A program made the position numbers and the translations under genes. A DNA stretch of 64,000 nt from Chinchilla lanigera (taxonomy: Eukaryota; Chordata; Mammalia; Rodentia; Chinchillidae): assembly GCF_000276665.1 (NCBI RefSeq), contig NW_004955405.1, positions 12,422,214-12,486,213 of the forward strand, in the 5' to 3' direction. The notes below the pieces were generated by a model that was given only the letters and a program-made list of their open reading frames with translations, was not told the DNA's origin and made no database searches. Shown piece after piece: positions 23,230 to 34,721 of the stretch (the stretch's first letter is position 1; each line of letters begins with the position of its first letter).

Positions 23230-23900
23230 ATATTAGATCTCTATGTAGATATGATTGACATATAAAAATTTGTATGTATTTAATATATACAACATTATGA
23301 GTGTAAGGACAAATTTTATACCCAAAACATTACCACAGTCTATGTCAAAAGTATATTTATCACCTCTAAAATTTCCCTCCCATCCTCTGTATTTATTATT
23401 ACTATTATTATTTTGTGATGTGATGAGGTCACTTAACATTAGATGTAGCCTCTTAGAGAATTTTGAGCATACAGTATATTATTATAAGGCATAGGCATCA
23501 TACTGTACAACAGATGTCTGGGACTTACACATCTTGCATATTTGAAATTCGGTGGCCTGTCTAATAATGCTTCATTTCCTCCTCCTCCAGATGCTGGCAA
23601 CCACCATTCTAATCTCTGTTTCCATGAATTCATTTATATTAGAGTCTTCATTTAGGTCAGATTAGCTAGTATTTGTATTTCTGTTGCTGGCTTATTTCAT
23701 TTAGCATAATGTCCTCAAGGTTCACCCATGTTGCTATAAGTGGCAGGATTTATTTTACTTCTATTTTTAAGGCTGGAGAATATTCCATATTTTATATATA
23801 TATATATATAATATATTATATATATTATATTCTATATCCATCTCTTGAAGGTTGGCTTGCTCCCATGTTTCATATTTTTTTACATTGCCTTCTTTTGGTG
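23230..23900 (-). mobile_element. L1 (L1MA/L1MB-type) 3' fragment
   Basis: The antisense order is clear: ATATGATTGACATATAAAAA, TTACCACAGTCTATGTC, CTGGCAACCACCATTCTAAT, GGCTTATTTCATTTAGCATA, ATGTCCTCAAGGTTCACCCA, GGAGAATATTCCATATTTTA. This is the 3' UTR region of mammalian L1M elements. A (TA)n tract at 23792-23840 lies inside. Confidence 0.85.
23792..23840. repeat. (TA)n low-complexity tract
   Basis: Imperfect TATA/ATAT repeats replace the region after the L1 motif AATATTCCATA. Confidence 0.85.
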
Positions 23901-23999
23901 TTCTAAATCATTAACAGTGGTTGATTACTTTATTGTCATCATTCCAAGTGTGACCTGAAGAGCTTGTAAACCAAGATGAAATATGAAGTCATCTATAAG

Positions 24000-25796
24000 A
24001 CATCATATCACTTCTCCACCTCAATTTCAATTGATTCTTACAGAATAAACAATGTTAAATTATTTTGAAGAGAATTTCCAATAGTAATACTATGTCAATA
24101 TGTTTATTTATGTGCATACAGTTTTGTCCATATTTTGAAAAGGCTGCAGGGTTCATTTATCTGGGTATGTGTGTATGTAGGATGTCTTGAAATTAGTTGC
24201 TGATATTAAAATTAATTTAAGATGCCTTTAAAGAACTTTGAATAAAACCACTAATACCATGAATACAATATTATTTAAAGTATTCTTTAACCAGTATGAA
24301 TTTTAAGACTTAAATGTTTAACATTACTGAAACATTTCCAAAATCATCTTTTGATTTTTAGATGACTTTGAACCAACCCTAAATCTTCATTATGATGTGG
24401 ATTACTACTGATTTGTAATTTCATTATGTCTCAATATTAAAAGATGTTCTCATTACAAATGACATGTTCCTCATTTAAGTAGGTTTTTTTATTTCATGTA
24501 TCCACTTGTGATAATATTCTTTTTATTCATCATTATGAAAAGTACATCTTGGATCAAAAGTGGTCAACAAAATTATAGAACAGAATTTAACTGGCCGATT
24601 TTAAGCATGGCCATATATCTTCAGTTTTAATTTCCTTCGATTTTTGTCACTGAACAATTTGTATTTTTAATTATCAGTGCAATTGTAAGTGTATGTTTTA
24701 GAGAATATTTTTACAAAAGATATTGAAAATGAATGTAGAATATAAATAACATATCTGAGATTTTTGTCTTGTAACAAAGCACAAGCTACATACTGGAGGC
24801 ATAAAAGTCTTGGGCTGATTAAGATATAAAATTTTATTTTTTGCATTAAGAAGTGGAAATTAATGATGACACAATTACAGTAACACAGAAGGCTCACCCT
24901 GTCAAGCTAATAAATGAAAGAATGAATTACATCTTAATTAGTTAGATAATTAACACTGAGGACAAACAGTTGTTATAGTGTGTATGTTCAGATTGTAAGA
25001 CTACAAATACTTTCTGACCTTTGATCACTTCACTTTTTAATAGCTTTCTTTAATTTGTGGAATATCTCCATCTACTATACTCACAAAGCCTAAATTGAGG
25101 AACTCTGTAGACAAACTGAGTCTCTATATATCTTTAATATCTTCTTTGTAAATAAACATTTAAGGATACCTTAGCTACATAAATAAGAGAGGATATTAAA
25201 TGACTATTTGTAGGCCAGTGCTATTTTTCGTAATAGCATCAGCAAGAGTTAAAGAAACAGAATAAGGATGATGACTATGTCAGAAGCAGCTCAGGCTACC
25301 TGTGTCACACACAGAGACTTAGCTATAAGTGCACGGCCTGAGTGTGAGTGCACCTGACCCTAAAGTAGAAAAACTAGAATTCAGGCTCGCGTCAGGACTG
25401 AAGAAATTCAGGAAGTTGACCTCTTTTGCTTCTAATCTCAAAAACAGTGCCTTTATCATTTTTAGACACCAGAGCCCAAGCGCTGAAATGTAGTTTCAAT
25501 TTGCTAGAGAGATTACTGTGACAATCTGCTTTCCATGGAACATCAATAAAGAAGCCCCGAATTACACGGTATTGTTAGGAAGCTCTTGCTTTGATTCAAA
25601 TGAATATGGTAAATTTACTTGACATTGTGTAAAGGGTTAAGCTGTCTGTCTAGCTGTGTCTGTGTTTTCAGAGCCACTTTCTACTGTAGATTAAACAGTT
25701 TTACATTAGGCATTCTATGTGACATAAACCTTTTTTTGATAGTATTTTTCCCACTAGACCTAATTGAGTTGGCCATTTTATAGGTACAGGTAGTAT
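24000..25796. other. AT-rich unique intron
   Basis: No interspersed repeat or coding segment was recognised. The 76-codon frame at 24667-24897 has no domain. Confidence 0.4.
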
Positions 25797-25801
25797 GTAA
25801 T

Positions 25802-26149
25802 TGTGGGGAACCACTAAGACTGCTTCAAAGCTCAGGGGTGTCTAAGGACACCTGAGGACGTGACCTCACTTGTCTAGTGCAGGCGCAGAGTGGGATGCCG
25901 TTTTGTAACCGTGACAGTGCAGGTAAACACACACACATGTGCTGGCTACGACACTATACAAGAATGTAAATATGAAATAACAACCTATATAAGAATTATA
26001 CAATAAAGATGCAGGCGGCTGGCTCTTGCTCTGGCTCTCTGCTATGCTTTATGCTACCTGCTGTGTTGCTGATGTCTTGCACACAAGTGTTCTTTGACCT
26101 TGGACCTCACCTTTGAAAATCTCCCCTGGGCCCTCCAAGCCAGCCAGCA
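25802..26149 (+). repeat. 5' LTR of the endogenous retrovirus
   Basis: The 348-bp LTR starts TGTGGGGAACCACTAAGACT and ends CCAGCA. It contains a TATA-like CTATATAAGAATT near 25985 and an AATAAA polyadenylation-type signal near 26003, followed by a CT-rich region. It aligns along its length with the 3' LTR. Confidence 0.92.
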
Positions 26150-26151
26150 AC

Positions 26152-26169
26152 TGGCATAGTCAGCAGGAT
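26152..26169 (+). promoter_or_regulatory. Retroviral primer-binding site (tRNA-Ser type)
   Basis: TGGCATAGTCAGCAGGAT starts two bases after the LTR. As I recall it, the mammalian tRNA-Ser(UCN) 3' end with CCA has the complement TGGCGTAGTCGGCAGGAT. The two differences are both G-to-A at CpG positions, as expected from CpG decay. HERV-S-type class III elements use the same primer. Confidence 0.75.
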
Positions 26170-26639
26170 ATTGAGGTGAGTGGTCCCATGCGGGCTGTGG
26201 AAACAGTGCCTGAAGATAAGGGAGAGCTCCCGGGAATGGCTGATAAGAGACTCAGGCCGCACCATGACTACCTGAGCCACCTTCGTGGCAACTTGGAAGG
26301 CTTGGAAGACTGGGAAAGAGCCAGTTTTGATCTCAGGGATGTCTTGCAAACCTTGGAAACTACAGGCAGATAAATTCCTTCCCCTCACCATGAAACAGCA
26401 GGGCAGATGGCTTGGCTGTTTCTCACTCTCTTCTGTCATGTAAATCAAGGGGCTGATGGCCTTGTCCAGCAAGTAGACCAGCTTCAGCAGACAGAGGAGG
26501 ACTTTGAACAATAGCTGGCTGCTGTGGAGTTCATGTTATGAGGCATGGGAAACACTGCCTCCAGAAATGTCTCCAGAAGCATAAGTCCTCATGTCTAAGA
26601 AACCCCCAGGAAAATTCCCTGGGTTTTCCATGCTAGGCT

Positions 26640-27280
26640 GGCCATTTGTCAAAAAGTAGAGGTAGAGAAACCCCAGCCCAGGGAGGAGGACTGGAAGGAT
26701 CGCCTACTACCAGACACACAAGGCACACAACATATATGACCTATATGGCCATGGAGCTGCAGAGCCTGGCAAAACAATTAAAACAAAAGGGGGGTGAAAC
26801 AATGCCTGAGTGGCTGCTACAGCTGTGAGATGATGGGGCTGATAACATGCAGCTAAGCCCACAGGAGATCTCCCAAACAGCCAGCATAGTCAGTACCCCC
26901 TCTATGAGACGGGTTCTGCAGAATGTGCAGAGGAGAGTCCCAGAAGCGGGTAATCAGACTGTGGTAAACTGGCTGATGGCAACAGCTCCCTTGGTTTGGG
27001 GGAATGCGGGTGACCTGCCAGAGCAAGTCACTATCTAGACTTGATAACTGTGCTACGTGAAATGGACATGCAGCAAAAGATGTTCACACTGCAGTGCTGC
27101 AGCCCTGATGAGGAACTGCTGACAGCATACACGAAAGACACGATCCTGGTGAGCAGGCTGGCTGGCACGCTCTGGTCAATGGCAGCCCTTGTGACCCTCT
27201 TCACAGATCACCCAATCTACAATGCTATGGATGCCTCTGGCAAGCTGAGAGACATAAAAGTAAAGTTCTAAGGTAAGCTG
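26640..27280 (+). pseudogene. ERV gag remnant (probable)
   Basis: The interval between primer site and protease contains three adjacent open stretches (26646-26828, 26847-27038 and 27041-27271) in the position expected for capsid. They are separated by stops and frame changes. No diagnostic gag motif is clear enough to name, so the assignment rests on position and overall retroviral order. Confidence 0.55.
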
Positions 27281-27639
27281 AGATCTGTAAAAACTTTACT
27301 GACAAAGGAGAAGAAAAGGGGGGCCCTGGGCAAGCAGGGCCATCCCCCCAAGGACAGGCTGTGAGGCCTCTGAAGATCGGTTAGCACCAGATCTAGATGA
27401 GCCTGCTGGCTGCTGGCCTAGCTGAAGATAAGTTAGACAGGCAGCCTTCAGATGTTGCTGACTTGGTGGAGGTAATTATGCCCTGAGCACAAATACTGGG
27501 CAATGGGCCAAGGCCAGAAGGCCGAAGCAGGCCCAGTGAAGCAGAAAGAAGTGACACTGGCCTCCTTCTACCCCAATTAGGAGACAGGTCGAGGTACCTG
27601 GATCTTGGGAGTCCTGGAGGCTACATGTAGAACTATTTA

Positions 27640-27870
27640 GTGGTCCCCAAAGAATGTACAGCATACACTAGTGTTGGTGGATGCTGGAGTCAAGTCAACA
27701 CTGATATGCGGCAACACAGACCATTTTACAGGATCTACTGCATGCGTAGAAGGGTATGGAGGTCACTACACCAGTCCACAAGGCCCAGGTGACTTTGGGT
27801 ATGGGGCACTTGCCCCCACTCCTATATGACATTTATGTTTCTCCAGTTACTGAATACATACTGTGGGTGG
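27640..27870 (+). pseudogene. ERV protease remnant
   Basis: The frame around 27674-27690 reads LVDAG. This is the retroviral aspartic-protease active-site position, with DAG in place of D(T/S)G. The frame breaks soon after and stops follow. Its position between gag and reverse transcriptase agrees. Confidence 0.6.
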
Positions 27871-27999
27871 ACACACTGACTGGTGCTTAGCTCGAGACCA
27901 CACAGGGAAAGTTCTGGTTGTGAACTGAAGTGGTAAAAACTGTAGTCCGAGATCATTCACATCACCACACACCGCTGATTCTCCCTCTGGCCACATGGG

Positions 28000-28394
28000 T
28001 TGTGTGCAGAAAGCAGGACCAGCTGCCTGGAGGCCATGAGGAGATGGGAAGACTGTCTTGAAATTGGGAAAAGCAGGGGTGATACGCTCTGCATAGAGCC
28101 CTTTCAGCTCCCTGGATGGCCTGTGCAGAAGCCAGACAGGCTGTGGGGAATGACTGTGAAGTCTCACCTTGATGCTGGCAGTCAGGACCAATTTGCTTCC
28201 TTCACCTGGGAAAGTGAGCAATGGACCTTCCAGCTGTTGCCACAAGGCTATTTGCATAGTCCAACTTTATGTCATGGCCTGCTGGCCCAGGACTTGGCCA
28301 CCTGGCCCAAGCCACACTCTGTCACTGTATTGTATTGATGATTTAAGTTAACCTTTAATTTCTTTGCAGATTTAAAAGCCTCCATGCATCATCT
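28000..28394 (+). pseudogene. ERV reverse transcriptase remnant (5' part)
   Basis: The reading frame contains WPVQKPD and WGMTV, typical of the fingers region. After an apparent deletion it continues with QWTFQLLPQGY and HSPTLCHG. The catalytic box reads CIDD at 28331-28342 where Y(I/V)DD is expected. The order is that of retroviral RT. A deletion, frame changes and the altered box show it is dead. An ID SINE interrupts it at 28395. Confidence 0.85.
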
Positions 28395-28509
28395 CTTTTT
28401 TTTGTTGTTGTTGTTTGTTTGTTTGTTTTCTGGTACTGGGAATCGAACTCATGACCTTGTGCTTGCCAGGCAGGCACTGTGCCACTGAGCTAAATCCCCA
28501 GCCCCTACT
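28395..28509 (-). mobile_element. ID SINE inserted in the ERV pol region
   Basis: The minus strand reads GGGGCTGGGGATTTAGCTCA and ends with the ID tail motif and an A/CAA-rich tail. Direct repeats ATGCATCATCT (28384-28394) and ATGCATTATCT (28510-28520) flank it. The SINE is therefore younger than the retrovirus. Confidence 0.92.
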
Positions 28510-29490
28510 ATGCATTATCTGAGGGAAGCTTTGCTGGCACTGGGGTAGGCCACAGACAAAGACAAGGTCCAGGGACCTGGCTTGTCTGTCAAATTCTTGG
28601 GTGTTATATGATCAGGTAAGGCCAGACCCATGACAGTATACCAGTTACAGTCTGTGGGCTTGCTAGGTTTTGGCAGATGTACCACACCTAACTACTCGGC
28701 TGTGCTTTTTATACTGGATGATCAAAAGGGGCACAACATGCAGCTGGACAGATGCAGAGGAAGCTGCTTTTCAGGATTCAAAGAGGGCTGTTGCACAGGT
28801 CCAAGCTCTATGAGTCGTTGACCCTAACTTGCCATTTTTCCTGTCAGTGTGGATGGCTGGGGCTACGACAAAAACAGAGGAAGTGAAAGTACCCTGTTGG
28901 GTTTTGGTTACAGTTGTAGAAGGGAGCCATGTGGAAGTATTCCTTGATTGAGAAACAGCAGTGCTGCACTTTGCTCTGCATGCCTGTGAGGAATCACAGG
29001 ACAGAGAGAGGATTGGCTATGGATGTGAACAGCCCATCCCAGAAGCGAGGAAGCACACTCTCCAACTTGCATGCATTGGGGGATATACCTCCAACTTGTG
29101 GTCTCTTTCTTGGCTAACCTGTTGGCAGCCAAACTGGCAATAATTTTGGGGCTCATGATGTGCCTGGCCCAGAAATCCTTCTAGGAAGATGGACTACCAA
29201 ACATGACCCCGTGTCTCTGTATAAAAGAAAAAGAGGGACCTGTGGTTGAGAGCTGGTATGCTGATGGGTCTAATGTGACCTAATTCCACAATGGATAGCA
29301 GCCACTGTCCATCCTAATGTGAAAGTACTGTAGTTTGGAAGAGAAACACAGGTCAAAGCAATGAACAGAATTGCAGGCAGTGTGGCTACCTGTGATGCAT
29401 AAAAAAGGCCCCTTACGTGTATGCACAGACAGTTGGGCTGTCTTTAGGGGACTGATGCCCTGGCTGCTGGCTTGGGCAGCTCAGAAGTGA
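28510..29490 (+). pseudogene. ERV pol remnant: RT end and RNase H
   Basis: After the SINE, pol continues. Around 29250-29280 the frame reads ESWYADGSN, the first catalytic strand of RNase H. Around 29423-29470 it reads VCTDSWAVFRGL, the later RNase H aspartate block. Multiple stops and frameshifts are present. Confidence 0.75.
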
Positions 29491-29941
29491 TAGATAGGGC
29501 ACCATCCCTTATGGGGTGGCAACCTATAGTGAGATGTATGAGAGTGTGACCAAAAAGCTGACCATGTAGGGTATCATGGCTCAGGACACAAGCCCCTCCT
29601 CTCACTGGGAAATGACTGAACAGATACCTTGACCAGGCATTGCGATAGCTGACTGTTAGGAATAGTGTCTGACCAAAAGTTGACTGTTAATGTTGCTACG
29701 AGTAGTGTCTGACCAGGGGCAAGGATCATAAATTTGGTCCTCCAGGTTGAAGCCCTTGCTTAACAGATTGCCCAAACCTTACCATAAGTGTCAGGCTTTG
29801 ATGTTTGCTTATGGATAGAACTGTTCAGATGAAAAAAGTGGTTTGGCAAAACCTCATAGTTCTTGATTTGTTAACTATAATACAAGGAAATACTTGTGCC
29901 CTGTTACATATAAAATGTTACATTTATACACCCCGACCTTT
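29491..29941 (+). pseudogene. ERV 3' internal region, possible integrase trace
   Basis: This is the position of integrase, but only about 450 bases remain before the polypurine tract. No HHCC or DDE motif could be confirmed, so most of integrase appears deleted. No env-like hydrophobic or cleavage-site features were seen. Confidence 0.4.
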
Positions 29942-29953
29942 GAGGAGGTGGGG
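29942..29953 (+). promoter_or_regulatory. Polypurine tract of the ERV
   Basis: GAGGAGGTGGGG, purine except for one T, immediately precedes the 3' LTR as required for plus-strand priming in retroviruses. Confidence 0.75.
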
Positions 29954-30294
29954 TGTGGGGAACCATTCAGACTGCTTCAAAGCTCAGGGGCATCTAAGGA
30001 CACCTGAGGACATGACCCTGCTTGTCTAGTGTAGGTGCACAGTGGGATACAGTTATGTAACCATGACTTAGCACAGGTAAATGTGCATGCGCTGGTCACG
30101 GCACTAGAAAGAATGTAAATATGAGATAACTACCTGTATAAGAATTATACAAGACACAGGCGGCTCTCTTGCTCTGGCTCTCTGCTCTGCTCCATGCTGC
30201 CTGCTTTTGTTGCTGATGTTTTACACAAGTGCATTCCTTAACCTTGGGACATCACTTAAAAAAATCTTCCTTGGGCCCTCTGAGTGGGTGCACA
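29954..30294 (+). repeat. 3' LTR of the endogenous retrovirus
   Basis: The 341-bp LTR starts TGTGGGGAACCATTCAGACT and ends GTGCACA. It aligns with the 5' LTR, including the TATA-like CTGTATAAGAATT and the CTCTTGCTCTGGCTCTCTGC block. GTAAG follows, against GTAAT before the 5' LTR. Confidence 0.9.
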
Positions 30295-33079
30295 GTAAGG
30301 TAAAGAGAATGGATAGGAAATAAGAAACTCATATTCTAGGAAAGCAATTACACCCCTGTAACTCATCCTTATCATTTGAAAAATGAGACGATTGTACTGA
30401 CCTTCTTAATTTTTGCGAGGTCTTTGAAACATTTGAGTAACAGCAAATATGAGACAGCACTGTGGACCTGGAAGTTGAGTGCTCCATTAGAAAGGGCCAT
30501 TGATTTTATGTACAGGTGTTCCAGTGTTTCACATCCCAGTAATATCTTTTGACACCTTAGATTTATATTGGTTATGTGTAGATTACAGAATAATTTCTGT
30601 GAACTTTGTGTCTATGGCTAATCTTACCAAATCAATTTTATCTGTAGTGGCAGCATAAATAGTTCTGTAGGACCATATAACTTAAATACGGTTTCTTTAA
30701 CAAACAGGGGTATCAAGATCATTATAAGTGACTTTCTCAACTTAGAGATAGGGACACATTTCATGGGGTGAGTTGTGTTTTTGCTTAATGTCATTTTATC
30801 AAAGTTGATGACTAGTGACAATGTTATTAAATGAATCAAATTCCCGTATCCTGTATACTACTGACAGTGGTTGCTTAAATCATATGTTTCCTCAGAAAGA
30901 ATAAAAAGGAAGTCTAACACAACATATTACTATTCTTTAAAAACTCGGTCATTTCCTTTGGGAAAACGTCAGTGATAAAATTATTTTAACACAAGAAAAG
31001 GATGTATAGTACAATAATGTGGTGAAGAACTTATTTATCTAAATGATGCTGATGCAGGCCAAGTCATACCTCCATACATATTGTAAAAGTTTCATTACAG
31101 TGTGCATAGTATTTAATGTAGGTGCCACCTCCAGTCTTTAGAGTGTAACATTGTTAAGAAGTGCTTCTATAATGAGAATCGTTAAGCATAAGTGTGTTCT
31201 TTTATTAAAGAGATTGCTATGCTACTGAGCCTCCCATAGCAATAACTTTAAAGTTATACACTGATAAACTCTGCAGACTGGGAATTTTCCCCAAATTTTT
31301 AAAAGGACACTAGGCACAAAGATAACTTATGAATGGAGAGCCATGCAACTAAACTTCATTATGCTAGATACTTAGAGTAAAAGTATATTGCCTAAAACTT
31401 TAACAAATGTGTTCAGTTGTCTCTATCAGAGGCAGGACTGAAATGGTAAAAATTCATTCTGCTATTAGAACAGTATTATGATGTACTTCAACAGAAATTG
31501 TTAGACTATAACAGATACTAACATAAAATCATATGTACTTTCAAACTATTTCATTTTTTTCAAGAAGATTTGAACAAAGCATTAGCTCTTGGAATATTGA
31601 GTTTACTGAGTTAAATTTTCCTGTCTTAAATTTAAAGTTATATTGCTTGATTATTCTAAATCACAATGAACATCTATACAAAGAAGGACATTAGAAATGA
31701 GGGAAAGGGGGGAATTAGAAAAGGGGGAAATTAGAAAAGTAGAAAGAAATTTGGTTTGGCTAATCCTGTACTGGGCTAGCTGTTCATTTTTAAAGTCTGT
31801 AATGGAAAATGCATCTGCACCCTTATTTAATATATATTGCAGTAGTAGTTGATATTGTTGACATTTCCTGTGATTCATCAAAATAGAAATATATTTGCCT
31901 GGTAAAGCTACGGGACTAGAGATAGAACACTTGGAAATTACTAATTTACTTAGAATCTTACCTTGTAAATACTGACTACTAAATAAATACTCTTGGCTTT
32001 CTGTCTAGTTTTGTTTGTCCATTATAATCAAAGTCCTCATGTAGCATCTATATCTTGAGAACTATTAAATGAGACAGAATCCAACTGTTTTTAATTGGTT
32101 TATGATGTCTTATTCTCAAGTGACTCTCACCTAGTGAATGTGAAAAATATGAAAGGCTTTTTAGGGTTAGTCCCAAGGGTCTGTGGACTGTTTGATCCTG
32201 TTCAGTAGCTTAAAAGTGACATTTACATTGAAAGAAGAAGGAAAGTAGGAGTGCCTGCCTAGGTCTCTTGGGGACTCAGTCTTCAAAATGAGCCTTTCCT
32301 TTGACTGTGCTTTCCTTTACCCTTTTCCCTGCTCGGCAAGTATTTTTTTCCCTACTGAAAATACTTTGTTTGTAAGAGAAAAAAATATTTTCCCATTGGA
32401 GAGGAACTGGAGGACCACAGCTCCTATTCTGGAAGAAAGGGTTACTTTTTCTACAGGATTAGTGGACACAGCAGTTTTTGGCATTGGTAGCTAATGGGAC
32501 TACAACAAAGAGAAAATATAAAAAGGAACAGAGTGCTACAGTGAGAACAGCAGCTAATGCCATCAGAAGAAAATGTCGCCAGTATCCTAGCTGCACTCAG
32601 AGTAAAGGCAGGAAGAACCCTAATGCATCCTGATACTCTTTGAATTGAGGACTATGCTCAAACTCTAAGCGAACACAAATTAGGGTAATCTGAAAACGTC
32701 AGTGTTAAGCAGGTCTGAGAGTTGGATTTTAAAGAATAGTGGGTGAAGAAATACTAAGAATTTCCTAGCAAGGAACGACTTTAAAATGGGAGCTGCATCT
32801 GTTACATTAACATGTTTAAATAGCTCTCAGTGAGGCTAAATACAATAACAGATTGTGTTTACGTTTTCCCTCATTTTAGGACTAACTCTGTTCTTTTTAT
32901 ATATTATCTTCTTTTATTAGTAGCCCTGGTAAGGCATCTGTTACAAAGAATAAGAAAAGCTGGACGATCATTTAATTGTGGAAGTACGTTAATTGACATG
33001 GAAGGTTTGTAGCACAAATATATTTTTGAGTTTAAAGCTATAGATGATGAATATTTAATATACTCACACTTTTGTTTAC
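30295..33079. other. Unique intron, nothing recognised
   Basis: AT-rich sequence without a clear repeat family. Frames of 60-76 codons show no domain. Confidence 0.4.
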
Positions 33080-33552
33080 CCTGTATTTTTCTTTTTTATT
33101 TTAAAAATTAAAAAAACTAACAAAACAACAATGAAGACAAAATAAAAAGAACACAAAAACAACAAAAATGATCCATGACCTCAAAACAAAATGATAGGAA
33201 TTAGCATGGTTGCTACATTACATACTGTTATCTCCAATGAAGTTGCTCAGTACACCAGACATAAGAATGTAAGATGGATCAAACAATCAAAGACAGTAAC
33301 AAGTAATAAAAAAACAGCAATGGAAATGATGTAGAGCATCACTGTACAAGATGGTAGGGGTTCAGCAGTGGTTCTTATACTGCATATTGTTGTTTTCAGA
33401 TCAGTCATTCTGATTACCAAATTCAAGCATGCAAAATTGGTCAAGAAAAAAGAAAATTTTAAGCATTGACTGTTCCTTTCAATAAACCACAGACATCTGT
33501 AATACACCTATTCCAGCTATCCCTCTACATACATATGCAACCTGTATTTTTC
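33080..33552 (-). mobile_element. Unidentified 449-bp retro-insert
   Basis: The 12-bp repeat CCTGTATTTTTC occurs at 33080-33091 and 33541-33552. The enclosed 449 bases have an AT-rich left end that on the minus strand ends in an A-rich tail with AATAAA-like sequence. This suggests a minus-strand retrocopy of a polyadenylated RNA. The source is not recognised. An 86-codon minus-strand frame (33247-33507) includes a hydrophobic run but no family. Confidence 0.5.
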
Positions 33553-34502
33553 AAATAAAATCAATGGCGGCTCCACAGTTGTTTGGAAAATGAAAACTTT
33601 TGAGTTTATCAAAATGATGTTAAGTTTTATTTTGGAAGAGTAGTTTGGGCTAAATGTGGTATTTTTAGAAAGGAAAGAGAAAAGGATTATTCGTTAGTAT
33701 TCTTATAAATTCACATACATTTATTCAAGTAACTGTCTGAGAGGTTTTTTCAGTTGCATTCTCTTGCATTTTTTCCTATGTGGATTTTTACAATTTAAAA
33801 CAAAGAAGTAAACTGAAAATTGCACACATGTTTTTAAAAGATGATTTTTTTTAAAAAAGTAGTCATTTTGATTGGAAAGACATTGCTTAAGGTTTCTTTT
33901 TTATACTGTAAGTCTACAGATAAAAGATAAATGAGCATTCCATATGAAATAATAAAATTCTTCTGAAGACTGTGTTCAGATTTGAATGGTGTCAAGGTCA
34001 TTCTGCTTTTCCTTGGATTTCAATACTAACTGATAAGTGTATAGGATCAGACACTTTCTAAGAGGAAAACTTATATTGAACCTGAAACCTAGCAGTAATG
34101 CAAAGCCATCCTTTCTTAGGTCTAGAACTAGTGCAGAGAGAACTAGCTTATTTATAAGAGCAGTTTGCAAGCAGAATATTGCAGCTTGCTAAAAAAGTTG
34201 GCAGGTGTTATTTCAAAAATTAAAAATTTGACCGTGCCAGAAGCTTAAACCAAGCTGATAAAATGTTTTCTGAGGTATCACAGCTTCTAAATATAAAATA
34301 GTGGCCAGAACGAATTATACTACTGTCTTATCAATCCCTTTCATCACCCTCATTAAAAATATTGTCTTCCTATAATACATGAATTGTTCAGCATCTGATA
34401 TTATTGTTTTCCAGTTCAAAGAATAATTAGCTTCATAAAGGCTTTAACATGAGCACAAGCAAATTTGGTTAGAACACAACTAAAGAATAGGTCATTAGGT
34501 TT
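33553..34502. other. Unique intron, nothing recognised
   Basis: AT-rich sequence with no repeat or coding segment identified. Confidence 0.4.
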
Positions 34503-34521
34503 CTAACTAGTAATCATCTTT

Positions 34522-34702
34522 TTAAAATTTCTTTCTTTTTTTTTTTTTTTTGTCTGTCTTTTTGAGACAGAGTCTCACTGTGCAGTTCAGGCTGGCCTTA
34601 AGCTCACTTTGTAGCCCAGGCTGGCCTTGAACTCTCAACAAGAGATCCTCCTACGTCAGCCTCCCGAGTGCTGGGATTACAAGCATACACCGCCGAGCCT
34701 GG
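34522..34702 (-). mobile_element. B1 SINE with internal duplication
   Basis: The minus strand reads GCCAGGCTCGGCGGTGTATG, then TAATCCCAGCACTCGGGAGG, then two similar 29-base units (GGCCAGCCTGGGCTACAAAG and GGCCAGCCTGAACTGCACAG), then the A-rich tail. Perfect 19-bp duplications CTAACTAGTAATCATCTTT lie at 34503-34521 and 34703-34721. The 29-bp duplication is the rodent B1 hallmark. Confidence 0.95.
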
Positions 34703-34721
34703 CTAACTAGTAATCATCTTT

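Larger units (their letters stand above)
25802..30294 (+). mobile_element. Endogenous retrovirus, class III-like, tRNA-Ser primed
   Basis: This 4.5-kb element has two LTRs (25802-26149 and 29954-30294) with matching TGTGGGGAACCA starts and CA ends. The flanking 5-bp repeats are GTAAT and GTAAG. A primer-binding site follows the 5' LTR and a polypurine tract precedes the 3' LTR. The internal 3.8 kb holds decayed gag, protease, reverse transcriptase and RNase H in the normal order, with many stops and frameshifts. No env was recognised, as expected for ERVL-type elements. By eye the LTRs are roughly 80-85% identical, so the insertion is old. It is incapable of coding for a functional product. 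It has the same orientation as TRHDE. Confidence 0.93.

Noticed and set aside
25985..26010. LTR TATA box as a promoter for TRHDE
   Set aside because: The element is decayed and lies downstream of catalytic exons; nothing in the sequence shows use.
26107..28338. Open frames of 112-136 codons as host genes
   Set aside because: They are within the ERV; the readable motifs are retroviral and the frames are broken.
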